Assembly: GCF_041146795.1 (NCBI RefSeq)
Contig: NC_135185.1
Location: forward strand, 23,084,529-23,148,528
DNA length: 64,000 nt
Direction: 5' to 3'
DNA from: Maylandia zebra
Lineage: Eukaryota; Chordata; Actinopteri; Cichliformes; Cichlidae
The notes under the pieces are model-generated. The model saw only the letters and a list, made by a program, of their open reading frames with translations, ran no database searches and was not told where the DNA came from. This document shows positions 13,701 to 28,838 of this stretch, piece after piece. Position 1 is the stretch's first letter, and every line of letters begins with the position of its first letter. The translations under genes and the position numbers were made by a program.

Positions 13701-16521
13701 AAAAAAAATTTCAGTCAGGCTTTGTTTGGGTGTAGCAGTCTGACGTAGCAGGCTTGATAGAAGTTGATGTAGCAACAGAAAAGTAAATGCAACAAGTAAT
13801 CATCTTACTTTTATCAGCCATGAAGTGTGCAAGTAAGCTAAGGCTACAGTAAAGTAACCGCAGGAAGGGAGGAGACTCACAAAAAAAAACCAAGTCTTCA
13901 AAAGCTGAGATGACAATATAATTATGGCACAAGTATTCTTTGCTGCAGTCATGGTTTTACATGAAAGTACAAATGTTGGACCAACGCAACTTATTGAATT
14001 GTATTGAACTGTATAGTGTAACATATTTTAGGTCAGTTACATTGTTTAGTCATCTGAGAAACACATCCCACTTCTTACCTTCAGGGCAGTAATTTGCTCT
14101 TGGAGCTCATTAACATGTGCTGCATTGGAATTAGTCAGCAGCTCCAGCTGTAGTGTGAGGTGTTTTACTTCAGCTTCCTTTATATTCAAGTCTCTCTGCA
14201 CGGTCTCCAGCTGGCCAAGCAGAACCTCAACCTAAGAAATGCAACGTAACTATTTAAATCAAAACCAAAATACAATTTAAGTTCTGCATTTGCTGATAAC
14301 TAATCAGACTTATGGCTTTAAAAGATTGACTAAGACATCACAAACATTTTTCCAACCAAAAGGTGGCAGCACAGCAAAACGTGTCAAACAACAACCGCCA
14401 CCACACATCTGCTCAAATCTTCTTAGCTACTAAAAACTAGCGTTACATAAAACCTAACAGACCTCCTGCTCTTTGCTCTGTAGACTCTGTTGAGCAGTGT
14501 CTAGGGCATCCTTAAGCTCCTGGGTGGGGTCACGCATGTTGTCATGGTAACAGTGTCTCGTCTCATCCAATTTGGACTGCAGGGCTGAGATCTGAAGCCT
14601 GCTGGACAGCTGCTGCTGCTCTAGTGCCTGTTTATCCTGACAAAGAGAGCGAGAACATCAGCTAACTCTTGAGGGAGGATGCACACCAACACTTCACCTG
14701 AACTCAAAGTGTGCACTTTGCCCTTACTTGTGTAAGCTCCTGCTCTCTCAGCTTCGCTTTTTGAAGTTCTTGTTCCAGTTGACCGACGCATCTGTTACTC
14801 TCTACACTGTTGAGCAGCGCTTGCTCCAACTCTCTGATTCGACCGGCCAGCTTGTCTATCTCCTCATTGCGTTCTGCAAGATCGCACTGGGCTTGCTGAC
14901 AGGTTCCAAGCAAAGAAGAATAGTCCTCGGTCTTATCTTTGATAACACCTTGCAAGCTCTCAACCTGCAGAGGCAGAAAGATTGATTCAGTTTCAGGGTT
15001 TTAAGATGGAAAACTGCAAATTTAAAACAAACAAAAACAAACAAGCCAAAGAACAAAACGCTTACATGATAAGATGCTTTAAAAAAAAAACAAAAAAAAC
15101 AAAAAACAAACACAGCCAATCCAGATCTGCAGCCACTGGTTGGGACACTGAATTTAAGCCATTTCAGAGAGCAGCAACATGAAGATGAAAGACAGATGAC
15201 GTATGAAAAAGATGCAAATGAATATTAGCAAATGGACTACTGAATACTAATGAATGCAGAACCTATAACCAGTACATAAGCACTACAAAAAAAGATGATG
15301 CAAACCACACACACACACCATGCACGACAGAGAGCTAAGACAAGCATGCTACAGTTAGATTTCATACCTGCAGAACCAAGTCCTCAAACTACAGCAATCC
15401 ATTCAGCACAGGGATAAACACATGGTAATAGTCAGGCTCATTGGCAAACACCACATTCATCACTTCAACACCAGTAACACTATGTACTCCACAGCTGACT
15501 TGCAAACAGTAATCACACCAAACAAACACTACAACTGCGACACACTAGAAACAGAAACATTTTGTTTAACAAATTCTGGTTAAATACATCGTGCTTCAGT
15601 ATTTATGGGTAGATATAAATCAGAGCATTGAAATACTTTAACCTGTGTTTAAATCACAAAACATTGCACACAAAAAAAGACATCTGTTGTTGAAGCCAAC
15701 AAAGCCATTGATCCAAACACGAGAGTTTTAACTGAGACTATGCCTGTGGTAATGAATTTGAAATTTAGGCTGAATTACAGGATAGCAGTAGATCTGATAA
15801 GACAATGTTTGAAGGAAAAAGAAAAGAAGAACAAAAGCTGCTGTTAAGGTACTTCTGTTTTGAGTTTAAGAAATGCTTTGTGACCAAATCACAGGCTGAG
15901 AAAAGCTGTAATATTTACAGACACACACAGTTAAGTGCCTCACCTGGTATCCTTTATTATCCACACTAGGAGTCTGTCTGAGCTGGGCCTCAAGCCTGCG
16001 GATCTCCTGCTGGAACTCATCCCGCTCGTGTTCACGTTCCACAGCCTGCTCCTATTATGGAAGGCAACAAATTCAGTGAAAGCCTGTCCGCTGCATTAAG
16101 CACCAACTTGGAAAATAGTCTATGACACTTTAATAACCTTGGAAAAACAATCAAGAAAGAATCCATGATATCCAAATGCAAACAAACCCAAAGATTACAC
16201 ACCAGTTTAATTTGTCAAGCCTCACCTCGATAAACTGCCTGTCATGTTTAAGCTGCTTCTCCAGTGCTTGGACACGCTGGTTGAGGTCTTCAGTGTGGGT
16301 CTTGTGGTGCAGCTCCGTCTCCAGGCCTCTGGTTTCCTGCTCCTCGAGCTCCCTCTCCAGAGTCCGGAGACGAAGGGACAGAGAGCGGTGGTCCTTCTCT
16401 GCCTGCCGCTGCAAGTCCAGCCTATCTTGGGACAAACGATCAGTCTCTGCCAACAAAGCTTGAAAAATAAAAAGAGGAATTAAAGTCAGTAAAATTGTTT
16501 TCATTCAGTTAAATTCAGATG

Positions 16522-16557
<36 letters not shown>

Positions 16558-19500
16558 CAGAGGCAGAATATGAGTGAGGTTAAATACTGACAATTCAGCA
16601 TAATCTGCCTTAAGAAATAGAACAGCAAATGACAGCACTCCAAGATGCTTTGCCACACGCTATTGGTAATTGCAATATTACAAAAAGCAACCTCACAGCA
16701 CTGCAAATATACTGCATATTCATCCCCACTCCCTTCTCACACACTAATACTCCACTCTGACCCACAAACCTGCGTCAGGATCTAAATTGAGCCAATGGCC
16801 TACGGAGAGAAGACACGTCTGAGCACAGACATTATATAAGCGCACAGTCAAACTCGCTAAAGAGGTCATGTAGCATTTTATGCAGACAAATGATTTCATG
16901 TTTTTGTACTCCCCTCCACTAACCTTTCTCTCTCTCCCCAAGTCCAGCAGAGAGATGCTCCTTGTGTCGCAGGAGGATGGCATGCTCCTCAGTCAGCTCA
17001 TGATGCTTCACTCTGAGAGTGTCCAGCTCTGCGGTAAGACCCTCCATCTGGTGTAGCTTCACCTTCAGGTCCTCTAGCTCCTCCACAAGCCTCTCCTCTT
17101 GAGTCTCCTTCTGCTGTAGAGACTCCTCTAGGGCTGCTTTTTCAGCCATGTAGCCTTCAAGAAGACCTGAAGAAATCATGCAAATGGTACAAGTTTATTT
17201 AAAAAGGGAACGACCTCAAACACGACTGAGCGTTACAAACGGCAGAGCTGTTAAACTGTGGTGCAAGTGCTAAATGTGCAGCATAATCAGAAGACAGCAG
17301 CAGTATGCCAAACAAAGACATAGTGCTCACCTTCTGCTTTGTGAAGCTCCACCTGAAGCTGACTTTTAAGCTTGGCCTCCTGATCAAGCTGCTCCATTAG
17401 ACGCTTGTGCTGTTCAAGGAGTTGTGCAGAGTCTTCTCTGCCTTGAGAAAACTTTTCCTCCAGAGAAAGATGAACACTGTGAGTCTGCTCCAGCTGGAGA
17501 AATGACCAGCATAAAATGATCAGACACCTTGCAAGGCTGTAAAACAGGAAAAAAAACAAAAAAAAAAAAAAACCCTATGTGGAATGAAGAGCATCTCTAC
17601 TTCCTTTACCTGCGTATTGGCTTGGTTGAGCAGCTCTAGCAGTGTGTCCACTGTATGTCGAAGTCTGCTGCAAGCACTTAGAGCTGCTTCTTCTCCACCA
17701 GGATTGATCTCACCATCTGAAACCAGGAGACTCTCACAGAGCAGCTGAGTGAGCTCCAATTCCTCTGAAGACAAGTCTGCAACTGAAATACCTACAAAAG
17801 AGCAAATTAAGTGTTTTTAACCAATTCTCACATGAATTACACTAAGAGTCATCCTTGGTTCATTTAGAAATAAAACAATTTTCAGTTAATCCCCAACAAA
17901 CAAAAAAAATCCTAGCATTCATTGTAAAATTATAGAATACATCAGTCAGACCTGATTCTTGTGCCTCTTTGTTCACGCTTGAGCTCCTTTGGCGAGTCGC
18001 CTGCTCGGACGTTTTGGCTCGGGCACTGATCTTTTGTCCAATCAGTTCTTCTGTTGCCACGATGCCGCGGAGCATCTCGATCAGCACCTGCCTCAGCTTC
18101 TCATTTGTACGGTGCAATTTGCATCTGGGTTAACAGGTACACAGAAATGAGAACATTCAGGATTTGCGAAAGCTCAGAGCTGCTTAAGATATGATTATAA
18201 TAAATATTAACTACACAACTACATGCACACCTTTCCTCTTTAGCCGTCTGCAAGTCATCAGTGAGCATCTTAAGAAGGTTCCCTCCCTCCTGTGTCTCTC
18301 GCTCCCTTCGTTGAAGGAGCGTGTCCATGGTCTCCATTTCTGCACGTTTTCCTTCCAACTCTCCCTGCAGGCACCCGACCTCTGCCCGCAGCTGTTAAAA
18401 CGAACAAAGATATCTTGTTAATTCTCCTTACACTTGTGACCAACCTTTAGTTTCTCACCTATGCCATGGCTTGTTTAAAACCTGTGTGCAGCTGAAACCC
18501 AGAGAGGACAGAAGTAACAGACTGAGGGAAAAAAAAGGGCATGGCAGGACCTCTAAACCCAAAACATAATAAAAAGACTGAAACACTGGTTCTGCACCTT
18601 TTTAACCTCGTGGGGGACACAAGTGTGGCCGTCTGTTAGTATCTCACTACAAAGAGTCAAGCTAGACAGGTGCCATGGAAACAAATATATGCAAACACCA
18701 ATCAGTCATAAGACCGATCAGTTTGTGAAATCCAAGAACGGGACTGCAGGTTTTAGGAAATATTAATGCAGGTAATATTGCAACTTCCTTGTTACAACCC
18801 TAGAAGATAACCAAGACCAATCAAAAAAAAAAAAAAGTCAGTGAGGATAAATTATAAATCCCAAATACATAACTGAATACAGTTATGTGCCAGGACATGA
18901 TTTATTATTATTATTATTATTGTAACTGCTTTTTGTAACTGTCCAAATGAAGTTACAAAAATGTGAGAGAGAAAAAAGTCATTTTCTGAAGATCAGGATG
19001 AAATCAAATACTTGCTTTACTTCGGGGGAGGGACAACAAACAAACAAAGAAAAAAAAAAAAGAAACAAAAAAGAAACAAAAAAGCCAAAGCAAATGCAGT
19101 AAAACTGTTTTTCTGTTGATCTACTAATCGATTATTCGACTAATGCTTTTAACCTTAATCTGAAAAGCAAACAAAAACAAAACACCAGATTGGTGATTTT
19201 ATTCATTAATATGTTCATCTTCCACAGGATACCATCTGATCTATGGCGAATAAGGAAACTAACCCACAGATCCACAGTCTGTATAACCATCCCTCACTCT
19301 TTGCTTTAGTTTCCAAATCATTGCATCTCCTCAGTCCTCTTGTGGACCTTTTCCAGTCCTTCAGTAAAAATACAACATTTTTTCTGTCCACTTCGCCCAG
19401 TTAGTCTTGCCTTCCCCCCCTTAAGTAAAACAGCCATTGTCAACCTATCCAAGTTAAGACTTCATAGATATATTTATATGCATATATGTATGTATGCATG

Positions 19501-20757
19501 ACTGGTACCTGGGCCACCACAGCATCTAGTTGCTGCAGCTGGGCAGTGAGTTGACTCATTTTCTCTGTGTAGCTCTGCTCTTTTTCCTCTTGTTCAGACG
19601 TGAAGCTCCGCCTCAGGTTTTCAAGCTCCGCCTCCTTCTGCTCTTCAAATTCCGTCTTCAAAGAAAACAGTGATGTGTATAGATTAATTCAAAAACGCAG
19701 AGCAACAGCTGAAGTACACAGTAGGTTCATTCATTCCAGAGATCTTTGGACTGACTGGCTTATAGCTGACAACTGGCTTGCACATTTCAGATGGTAAAAT
19801 GCTAAAAGTCTGGAGGGGGGAAGGGGAAAAAAAAAAAACAAAACAACTTCAGCCTTAAAACCTTCTGCATCAGGGGATAAAAAGCTTAGATCCATCCCAT
19901 TTAGCCACTGTTCAGATGGCAGCAACACGAACACATGCACGACCCATCAGCACACACATTCAGAGAACAGACGGACACGAACACTTGTACATATATGATG
20001 GAGGGATTATGAGAAAACTGGGTTTGGATGAGGCCTCAGTGGGATAGAGTCCAACAGAAAAAAAAAAAAAAAAAATCCCTGGGAATGAACTGGTGCAGCT
20101 AAAGCTTAGAGAGGCCAATGGCATCACACACGCGCTCCAAATAATCCGGAGCTATTCCATAATAAATGTTTGAAACGAGTTAAATAAAGAAACAAATATA
20201 GGGAACATCAATGTATTTTCACAGAAACTGCTTATATGGAGAAACATGGCTACCTCAAAGGTGTTCAGCATTAATAAAGATCTTAATTGAAAGGATACTT
20301 CTAATCCTAACTGTTTCATCTATCCCAAGGAGTTTTTTCTTTTTCCCCCTCCTCTTACCTTCAGTTGATTAATCCTGTCCTGCAGCCGCTCTTCTGATTG
20401 GACTTTGAGGAGCTCCACCTCTTCTAGGAAGTGCTGTCTTTGCCTTGACGACTCCTCTTCAAGCTCCCTGCGACATGCCTCTAGTTCCCGTGCCGAGACT
20501 CCCTTCAGCTCCTACAGCAGACACATGTATTTATTTAATACCGCAGTACTCAGTTAGTCAGAAGGTCAAATTTTTAGTGCTTCGGAGAAAACAAAATCCA
20601 AATAAATACTCTGTGCCTCTAATAGACCATTATGAAGGATCAACAATAATTGAGTGTAGTCCATTCACTAATGGGCTTTTAGAGCCACTGAGACAAGAAC
20701 CAACAGGTCACCGTTAAAACAACCCGCAATTTAGAGAACGGGATGTTAGTTCACGTG

Positions 20758-20795
<38 letters not shown>

Positions 20796-23700
20796 AGGAT
20801 TTATGACAGACTGTGACGCACACACCTGCAGCTGGACTTGGTGCTGTTTGGTTAGTTGCTCTTTTTCAGCAGTGTAGGTTTGCGAGAGCTCCTGCAGAGC
20901 AGTGCTGTGTTGCTGCTCAAGCTCTAAAACCTGCAAAAGAAACCGATGCAAATCAAGTCCGATTTAGAGTCTCCTGGTACTTAATGCACAAGACTAAGTT
21001 AATCAGATGAAAACAAATCAAATTTGATTATCCAGCCAAACAAACTTTGCTCCAATGCTTTTATTTTGGATTTTAACAAATCAGTTTCATAAAGTTTTAA
21101 TGGCTTCAAGTTATGAATAACTGCCAACAATCCCATTATATCATGTTTAAGCAGAGACCATCTGTTTGCCATAGTTACACATCTTTTTCAGAGATATTTG
21201 CATTAAAAATGAAAGGAAATCTGCAATTATATACTTATTGTTGTGACATTAAACCAGCCTAATAATGAGATGGTACTCAGCTATTTGGCTTTGAGACAGT
21301 GGAAAAACAAACATGATGTAGTTATCATGATGACTGTGCATGTACCTGGTTCTTGAGTGCTTCCAGGGCTTTGCAGTGTTCAGTATCCAAGGCTTCTTTT
21401 TGAGCAGCCAGTTGAGACTGTAAAAATAAAACATGAAGTTATTGTTTTGGTAAAAGAAACTTTTGGTATTTTTATTTGACGGGGGGGCACGATCCCTACT
21501 CTTCATTACTCACTTTGTGAACATGGCTGAGCTCGGCTGCCATGGCTTTAAACTTCTCCATGTGCACATGAGCCAGTTCTTTCCTCAGTTCTTCCCTGAT
21601 GGACAGCTGCTCTGCAGTATGACGCTCTATTACCTGCTTATGTTCTGAATTCAGGAAAATCAGATCTTCGCGATGTTTCTCCTCAAGCTGAGCCATTTCA
21701 TCACGTAGTGTCTGCAATTGTAAAGGACAAAGACATTAAAATCCACAAACAAACAGAGAAACTGTCTGTGGCTTCCATCTCCTTACTTGCACTTCTTTCA
21801 GGTAGGTGGCCTCCAACGTATCCATGTTACTCAGCATCCTCTTTTCTAGTTCATCTTTCTCCTCCTGGTGTTTAAGAGTCAATTCAGCTTCCAAAGCCTC
21901 CAACTTAGCACGATTAGTCTCTTCAAGACATTCAAGGTCTTCCTTTAGTTTGGAACTGAGGGATACTTCCAAGGCAACACGCTCTGCATTATGCTTACAT
22001 TCAAGCTCTGCTGTTTTAGCTGAAAGCTGATCTTTGTGAGAGGCACAGAGTGAATCTAGCTCTGCTTTGTGTTTGGCATTGAGTGCATCCATTTTTTTGG
22101 AGTGTGTGTTCAGTAGCGTTGCCCTCTCATGTTCCAGCTCAGCTTCATATTTGTCCTTCAGCTCTGCCACAGACACTTCATATTTCTCGATTAAACGCTG
22201 CTCTACCGCTGCCTTTTCCTCTTGGAACCTGAATAAAGACATGAAAAAGTAACCAAGAAGCTAACATGTTTGAAGAGTAACTGAGACATTTCCAATACCA
22301 TGTTTCAGTTTTTGATTTACTACCATGTGGCCTGAGTTTGCAGTGCAGACCCTCACAGCAGTACAGCAAGAGAAATTGTAATTTTTTTTGAGTGTCCATT
22401 TCATTACAGTTTACCTATACAGCTGCAACATCATTGCTATAGCAACCATATGCATTTGTTCCCTCCTGTATAACCCGAGACAAGCCTGGGCATGTCATGT
22501 GTCAGCCTCAGATTCAGTTTAGTATCTAAAAGGGAGTCATTTCAACAACATCCAACAAACAACAAGAAAACCCTTCCTGCTCAAGGTGGAAACAAACTTG
22601 TTGCATCACTTGAAGCAGAAACACCCTTGAGTGCAGCAAGGCTAGGAAGGAGGAGATATTAGCAGCTGGAGATAAATAAATCAGTCCACCATGCGCCGCT
22701 GGAGCACTTGGTTGTACTGTGCAAATGGTCAATTTATATTACTGGCGCGGTTACAAAAAGCAGCGCCTTAGGCAGCTTATTAAAAAGCTACAACCAGGTA
22801 AAAAAAAAACATTTTTCAGTTTATTACGTGACAATTTTGGGCAGCTCCTGAAGAACCCTAGGTTTATATTTTTCCCTTTATGACCAAAAATACTCAATAT
22901 AATAAAAAGTTTCTTGAAATATAGCTTCAAACCATTGTAAAGGGTATTTCTCACTTATTATAATCATTATTAATTGAGAAAAAAAAAAAAAATCATACAC
23001 AATCAATATGATTACCTATTTAATACACTCTGGATTATACAACTTTAGCTTCAATCAACACTCTTGAGCTCACCTCTCTCTGGCCTGGCACAGCTGCATC
23101 TCAACCTGCTCATGAAGCAGCTCTTTGAATTCTACAGACATGCAGTCTTTGGTCTTTTGCAGCTCTGCGTCATTGGCCTCCACTTTCTGTTTCAACAACA
23201 GAACCTGTTGGCCTAGAAGGCAGAAATTAAAAACTCATGGAGAACCAAAAGGTAGATTCTGTATACAGTTTTCAAAACATGAGATCTGGCTAGAAGATGC
23301 AATTCACCAACATTTTCTATAAATAAAAATTACACGAGTCCTAGAGATTCTTACTCTCATCATTTTCCAGTGCATCCTGAAGAGACTTCAATTTCTCCTT
23401 CTCCTCATGAAGCGCTTTTTCAAGCCGTGCCTGCTCCGTTGCCATCTCATCATGGTGTGACCTCAGGACAGAGATCTCAGATTCATACTTCTCCTGCAGC
23501 TCTTCTTTCAGCTTGTTCATATTCTCCTGTGCTCGACTCCTCTCTAGTTCAAGAGCTTCCTCAAGACGGGCAAGCTGCTCAGCAAACTCTTGTTTCATCT
23601 GCATTATATTGAAGGAACATTAAATAGCTGTTACTAAACCGAAGCTTGTCACTGTATTATGAAATCAGTATTTTCATGCAACTACACCACCTGCTGCTCA

Positions 23701-26700
23701 GTTTTCTGTTTTTACTGTGTAGGATAGTTTTGAGTATGAAGGATTACAGAAATACCTTCTGCATGTTCTGGATCTCAGCATCATGCTGCTCGGTGAGAGC
23801 AGCCACTCTGTTCTCCAGAGTGTAGATGATGGTCGTTGCTGTTTGCAGCTCCTCAGTGTGAGACCATATCCTGTGTTCCACTTCAGCCTAATTATAACAA
23901 TAGAGACATTCAGATTTTGGGCCAAACAATGTAATCTCATTAATGTAATCTCTTTGTTATCTATATTATTAAGCCTTCTTCTCACCTCAACTTGTATTGC
24001 TGCCTCCAAATGGACTCTGGTGAGCTCTACAACAAAGATATTCAAGTTGATTCATTTTGCAACACACACAGAAAATAAATGAATAAAAATAAAAGTATGT
24101 GAAGGACCTTGCAGATGTCTGTCAGAAAGTTTGGCTCTGAGTTGCTCAAGGTCCAGAGCATGACGAGTTTTCATCTCCTGCAGCTCTTTATAGTAATGAT
24201 CAGTGAGGTCTGCGCGCACCTGATGTACAAGTTACAACATGCAGCAAGTTAACCAAAAACACTTGGTGACAACAAGCAGTCACATATTACTATGATATCA
24301 CTTTAATAAAAGGCTGAACATATAAGTTGATGTCTGACCTTCTGCACCTCTTCCTCAAAGCAAAGAGTCAAAGAGGATCGCAGATTAGAAAGGTCCATTG
24401 TGTGTTTCGCCTCAAGCTGAAGTGTCAAACTGTCAAGCATTTCCTGGATGAGGCACAGGAAACAAAGCAGCCTCTCAATCAATTACACTTAATATGTATC
24501 GACTTAAAATTTAACTGACAGCAGCACCCATTAAACATCTGCATCTCTTACCCGCTGTTTCTCCAGCTGAACGGTATAAGACAAAACGTCTTTATCCTCT
24601 TGAGCTTGACACCGAGACAGAGCACTGAAGCACAGACCAAAGACTTGAATATTCACAAAAACATTTGTGCAAAACTGCAGAGCATGAATCTTATTTTTAT
24701 ATCCAGATAAAGTGAAATACCCATCATCAGTCATTTTAAGCAGAGAGTCCTCCAAGGCACCTTCTACCAGCTTCAGCTGTAGCAGAGCAATTTCCTCTTT
24801 GTGACTCTCCTCTGTTGCATGTAACCGCTTCTCAAAATACCTAAAAGCAGGATGAGGGTAAAACATGATAGAGTAGAGAAATTAAGCTCAATTTAAAGAA
24901 ACCCATAATTCAGATGTCTGTTTACACTAAATGTTAATATTCAGGAATAAATGCATCAAAAAAAAATTTGTGTTTTCAGGTGATTCTATGGTACCTCCTC
25001 AGGTTTTCTAGCTCGGCCTCATTTTGCTCTTTAATTTCTCGTTTCTGTTCATTAAACTCCATCTTTAGGCGTTCGATGTCATCAACCCGAGATGAGCGTG
25101 CAAGCAGCTGCTCCTTAAGCTCTGTAAAACAACAAACAGACATATCATTCAATCACTAAGAACAGGCATTGCTAATAATATATCATGTTTGTTAGAATGT
25201 AAAGAAATCCAGTGTATGAAAAAAAGAAAGAAAAAAAAATCCAAGCTTTAGCCTGGTAGGCTTATTCATACCACCCAACTCCTGACGACTAGTCCTCATG
25301 CTCTCCAGCTGAGTCCACAGCTGACTGATTTCCTGATCCGAGCTCTGTTTGAGCAAGTTCTTCGCCTCCTGTAGCTGTGAAACCTGGGTGGAAAAGTTTG
25401 GAAAAATGTTTTTATGAAATTAAAAAAGAAAAAAAAAATGACCCAACAGGTTTTTAAGATGTCAATATGTTTCAGGAAGTAATTATTATATTAATAAGTT
25501 AGTATCCAGAATTTTTACACACTGAGAAAAAAAAAGAAAGAAAAAAAAAAAAGATTATCCTTTTTACTGTGACTTAAGACTTAGAAAGCTGCAGATAAAA
25601 TGCATATTTAGGGTTGCAGTAGACCAGTAGTTCAAACTGCAGGGCATGCCCCTTTGGTGCTTGGATACATTTTTACCAGACTTTGTGGAACTGACCTGGG
25701 ACATGCCAGAAACTAACCTCTTGTTGCAGTTGCTGCTCTTTCTCCTGTAGGTGGAGGACTTGCTGCTCTTTCTCCTGCAGCAGTGTCTTATTAGAAGAAA
25801 TTTCCTCCTCCAGGGAACCTTTTACAACAACAACCAGAACAGAGTCGGCTTCACTCATCATTACTATGCATATATTAATGTAATACACAAATTCAAATCA
25901 TAGATTTAGAGGACTGTGCAGCCTCTTTATGAAAGTGTATACTGTTGAGGAATATGGGAACTGTGGAAGGACTCACAGACAGCAGCATCTCTCTCAGCCA
26001 AGGCTCGTTTCAGCTCCTCTAGTTTCTGTGTCTGTTCTTTACTGGAGGTTTGGAGCTCCTCTATACTGGCTTGCGTCTCCTGTACCTCTAACTGTTTCTG
26101 GGACACAGCTTCCTGTGCTTCAGCGAGGGAGGCCTGGGTGCTGGTGAGTTCAGTCTGGGTGGCACTGAGGCTGTTCTGGATCTCCAAAAGGGACGTTTGA
26201 AAGTTTGCCTCCATGGCTTCAGCATCCTTCTCCCACTGTGCTCTTAGATCCTGAAACAAAATAAAACCAAAATGGAGTGAAATAGAATAATACACACAAT
26301 GACAAGACAGTGCATGTTTTTAAAAGCCACAGCAGTTTTTTGAATTATATTTTTATACAAAAGCTGCTTTTTATAATGAAATTTCACCTGTATTTCTTTG
26401 GCCTGCTTTTCATCCATTGAAGCCCTTTCCTGAGCAACACGAGTCTCCCACTGCTCCTTCATCTCTTCTGAACACACGAGAAACGATTCTTTAGAAACCG
26501 GACGACTCAAACAAAGACAGCTAAAGAATGAAGATCATTGAGCAGCTGAGATGATCTTGTGTGTAATCACCCATGTCTTGTTGGTGCAGCTCAAGCAGCC
26601 TCTCCTGCTGCTCCTGGTTCTTCCTCTTGATCTGGTCCACCTCTGACTGATGGCGAGCCTGCAGGAGTGCAATTTCCTGGTCAAATTTCTCCTGCATAGA

Positions 26701-28781
26701 GGCCTGGACCTTGATGAGGGCAGACGTCTGCTCCTGTTCCACGTTTTCTTGAGAGCGCTCAAGATTAGACTTGTGGACTGTGGTCAGGCTCAGACGCAAG
26801 GATTCAAGCTCAATGGCCTTTTGAGCCTAGAGGAATAAAAGCATAATGAAATGATGAATCTAAGTCAGTATTTAAGAGGACAATAATATATTTCACTGAC
26901 TTTGGAATATTTAAAAAAATAAAAAAAAAAGAAGAGGCTGACTGAATGAATAATGTTTTGGCTTGTGCGTCTGCATATAATATACCTGAACCTGCTGCAG
27001 TTCAGCCTGGTGAGCAGCCTCCATGCTCTCTCTCAGCTCCAAAGAAACCTCTGTCTTCAGCTGACTGACAAACTCATTGTGTTTGGCACTGAGCTCTGAG
27101 ATCATCCGCTCGTGCTCACGTTCAGTTACCTGTCACGAAAGAAGAGCCAGAAAAAGCTAAAATGGCGCTCTTGGTGAATGGAGTCCTCACAGCAGTGAAG
27201 GAGTGAATTGCTCCGATACCTGTTTGATTAGACTGATCTGTTGTTTCTGTTCTTCCTCCATACTGGCCCGCTGCTTCAGCAGCTCTGTCTCCAGGCGAGT
27301 ATTCAAGTCAGAAATCTAAAGAGTCATGCAGATTATATTTATTATTGCTTGCTACTAAAATTAACATTTAATCTGACTCTATTACAAATCCTACAGCAAT
27401 TGATGAATCGCACCTCCTGCTGATGTTTCTCCATCAGATCTTTTATCTCCTGCTGATGAGATGCCTTCAGCTTTTCTGTAGCCTCCTCCACAGCCTGTGC
27501 CTGCTTCTCCAGGAGAGCCTTCACCTCGTCTACTTTCTCCTTCATTTGCTCCTCCAACAGATGTCTTGCATCAAAAATCTCTTTGTCCTTCTCCATCCTC
27601 TCCTCCTCCCATTTTTCCTTCACTTCAGCCAACTGTGAATATAACTTTATAGGTTAAATCACTGCACATTAGCATTTCAAACTGCCTTGCATTTAAAGCA
27701 TGGCGTTACGTAATCTCTCACCTCGACATCCTTGGCTTTTAGCAGCTTCTCAAACTGTTCGAGTTCCTCCTCTAGCACTTGTTCCATTTTTTTGATCTGT
27801 TCATCCATCTCTTCTTCTCTTCTGCTGTGCTCATCCCTCTCCTTCACAGCCTGAGCCCGATCCTCCTCCGAACAAGTCAGTTTCTCTCTCAGACAGGAGA
27901 TCTGAGACTCTAGCTCATGCTTCTCTTTTTCAGCACAGTGCAGACTATCGAGGCTCTGCTGCAGCTCCTTCTCCAGCCTCTCCACCTCCGTTTGGACACT
28001 TAAAATCTGCACACGTGTCGTTTCAAGCTCCTTTAAAACTGTATCGAGCTCTGTAGTCCTTTGACTCAACAGCGTCGATGCAGTTTCGTGCTCAGTTTTT
28101 GTCTCCTCGAGTTGTGACATGAGATGCTCATAGTTGGCCTTGAGAAAAGGAAGCCAGGGAAACTGTTTTAATTATTTATACAATAATTTTCTTATCAAGT
28201 CAAAACCTCCAATTTGATGTCTTAGTACTAATATGACTACTGAATCAGCTCCACCATTCCAACTTTGTTAGAAAAAAAACAAAAAAAAAAATCTAATTGC
28301 TCAGAAACCTATCATCATCATATTTGAATGCATTGTAATTATTGCACACTTGTGGTACTGGCATACCTGTAATGTTTGCAGCTGGTTGTCATCTCTGAAT
28401 TCTGCGCTCTCTAAATCTGCAGTCTGCTTTATCTCCTGCAGAGATGATACGAGCAGCTCCTGCTGTTTTTGATGAGACTGGAGTGCAGTTTCCTCCTCCT
28501 TTAGTTCCCCTACCAGTTTTTCATCCTCATCTGATGGAAAGGTACCAGATATGAGGAGGGAAGTTTCAGCAGAGATTTCAGTTTCCTTTACTGTCAACAT
28601 TACTACATTCTCCTGCTCTCTTTCTTCTGATAAGGCACAGTGTTTGCTCCTAAGGCTGTCTTGTTCATAGACTTTCAAGTTCAGCTCCTCCTCAAATTGT
28701 CTCCTCATTTCCTTTTCGTCTTCAAGCTCCTGGAGAGCTTCCCTAAGCTCTTCTGTGACTTGAGCCCACCTAAAAAGACAG

Positions 28782-28838
<57 letters not shown>

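Larger units (their letters stand above)
7212..15388 (-). other. pcnt: pcnt coding exons 39-54
   Basis: Exons: 15368-15388 (microexon), 14728-14964, 14463-14636, 14079-14231, 13240-13419, 12112-13137, 10772-10942, 10479-10656, 9914-10224, 9721-9823, 9445-9617, 9093-9365, 8750-8907, 8431-8560, 7518-8309 and 7212-7427. Exon 44 (1,026 nt) carries [20 protein letters not shown], matching PCNT KLQHELSLMGPVVHEVSDSQ. Exons 47-49 are serine- and proline-rich linker rather than coiled coil. Exon 53 (792 nt) is one uninterrupted, highly charged coiled coil. Confidence 0.82.
15944..22228 (-). other. pcnt: pcnt coding exons 26-38
   Basis: Exons: 21787-22228, 21514-21711, 21346-21417, 20826-20930, 20359-20511, 19509-19655, 18231-18391, 17952-18124, 17610-17791, 17331-17493, 16924-17166, 16226-16458 and 15944-16051. 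Exon 32 ([19 protein letters not shown]) matches PCNT LQQRRERENREGANLLSML. Exons 37-38 ([28 protein letters not shown]) match PCNT KHLRNQRQFMDEQAAEREHE. Exon 33 ([19 protein letters not shown]) is closer to the AKAP9 version of the same region. Confidence 0.85.
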
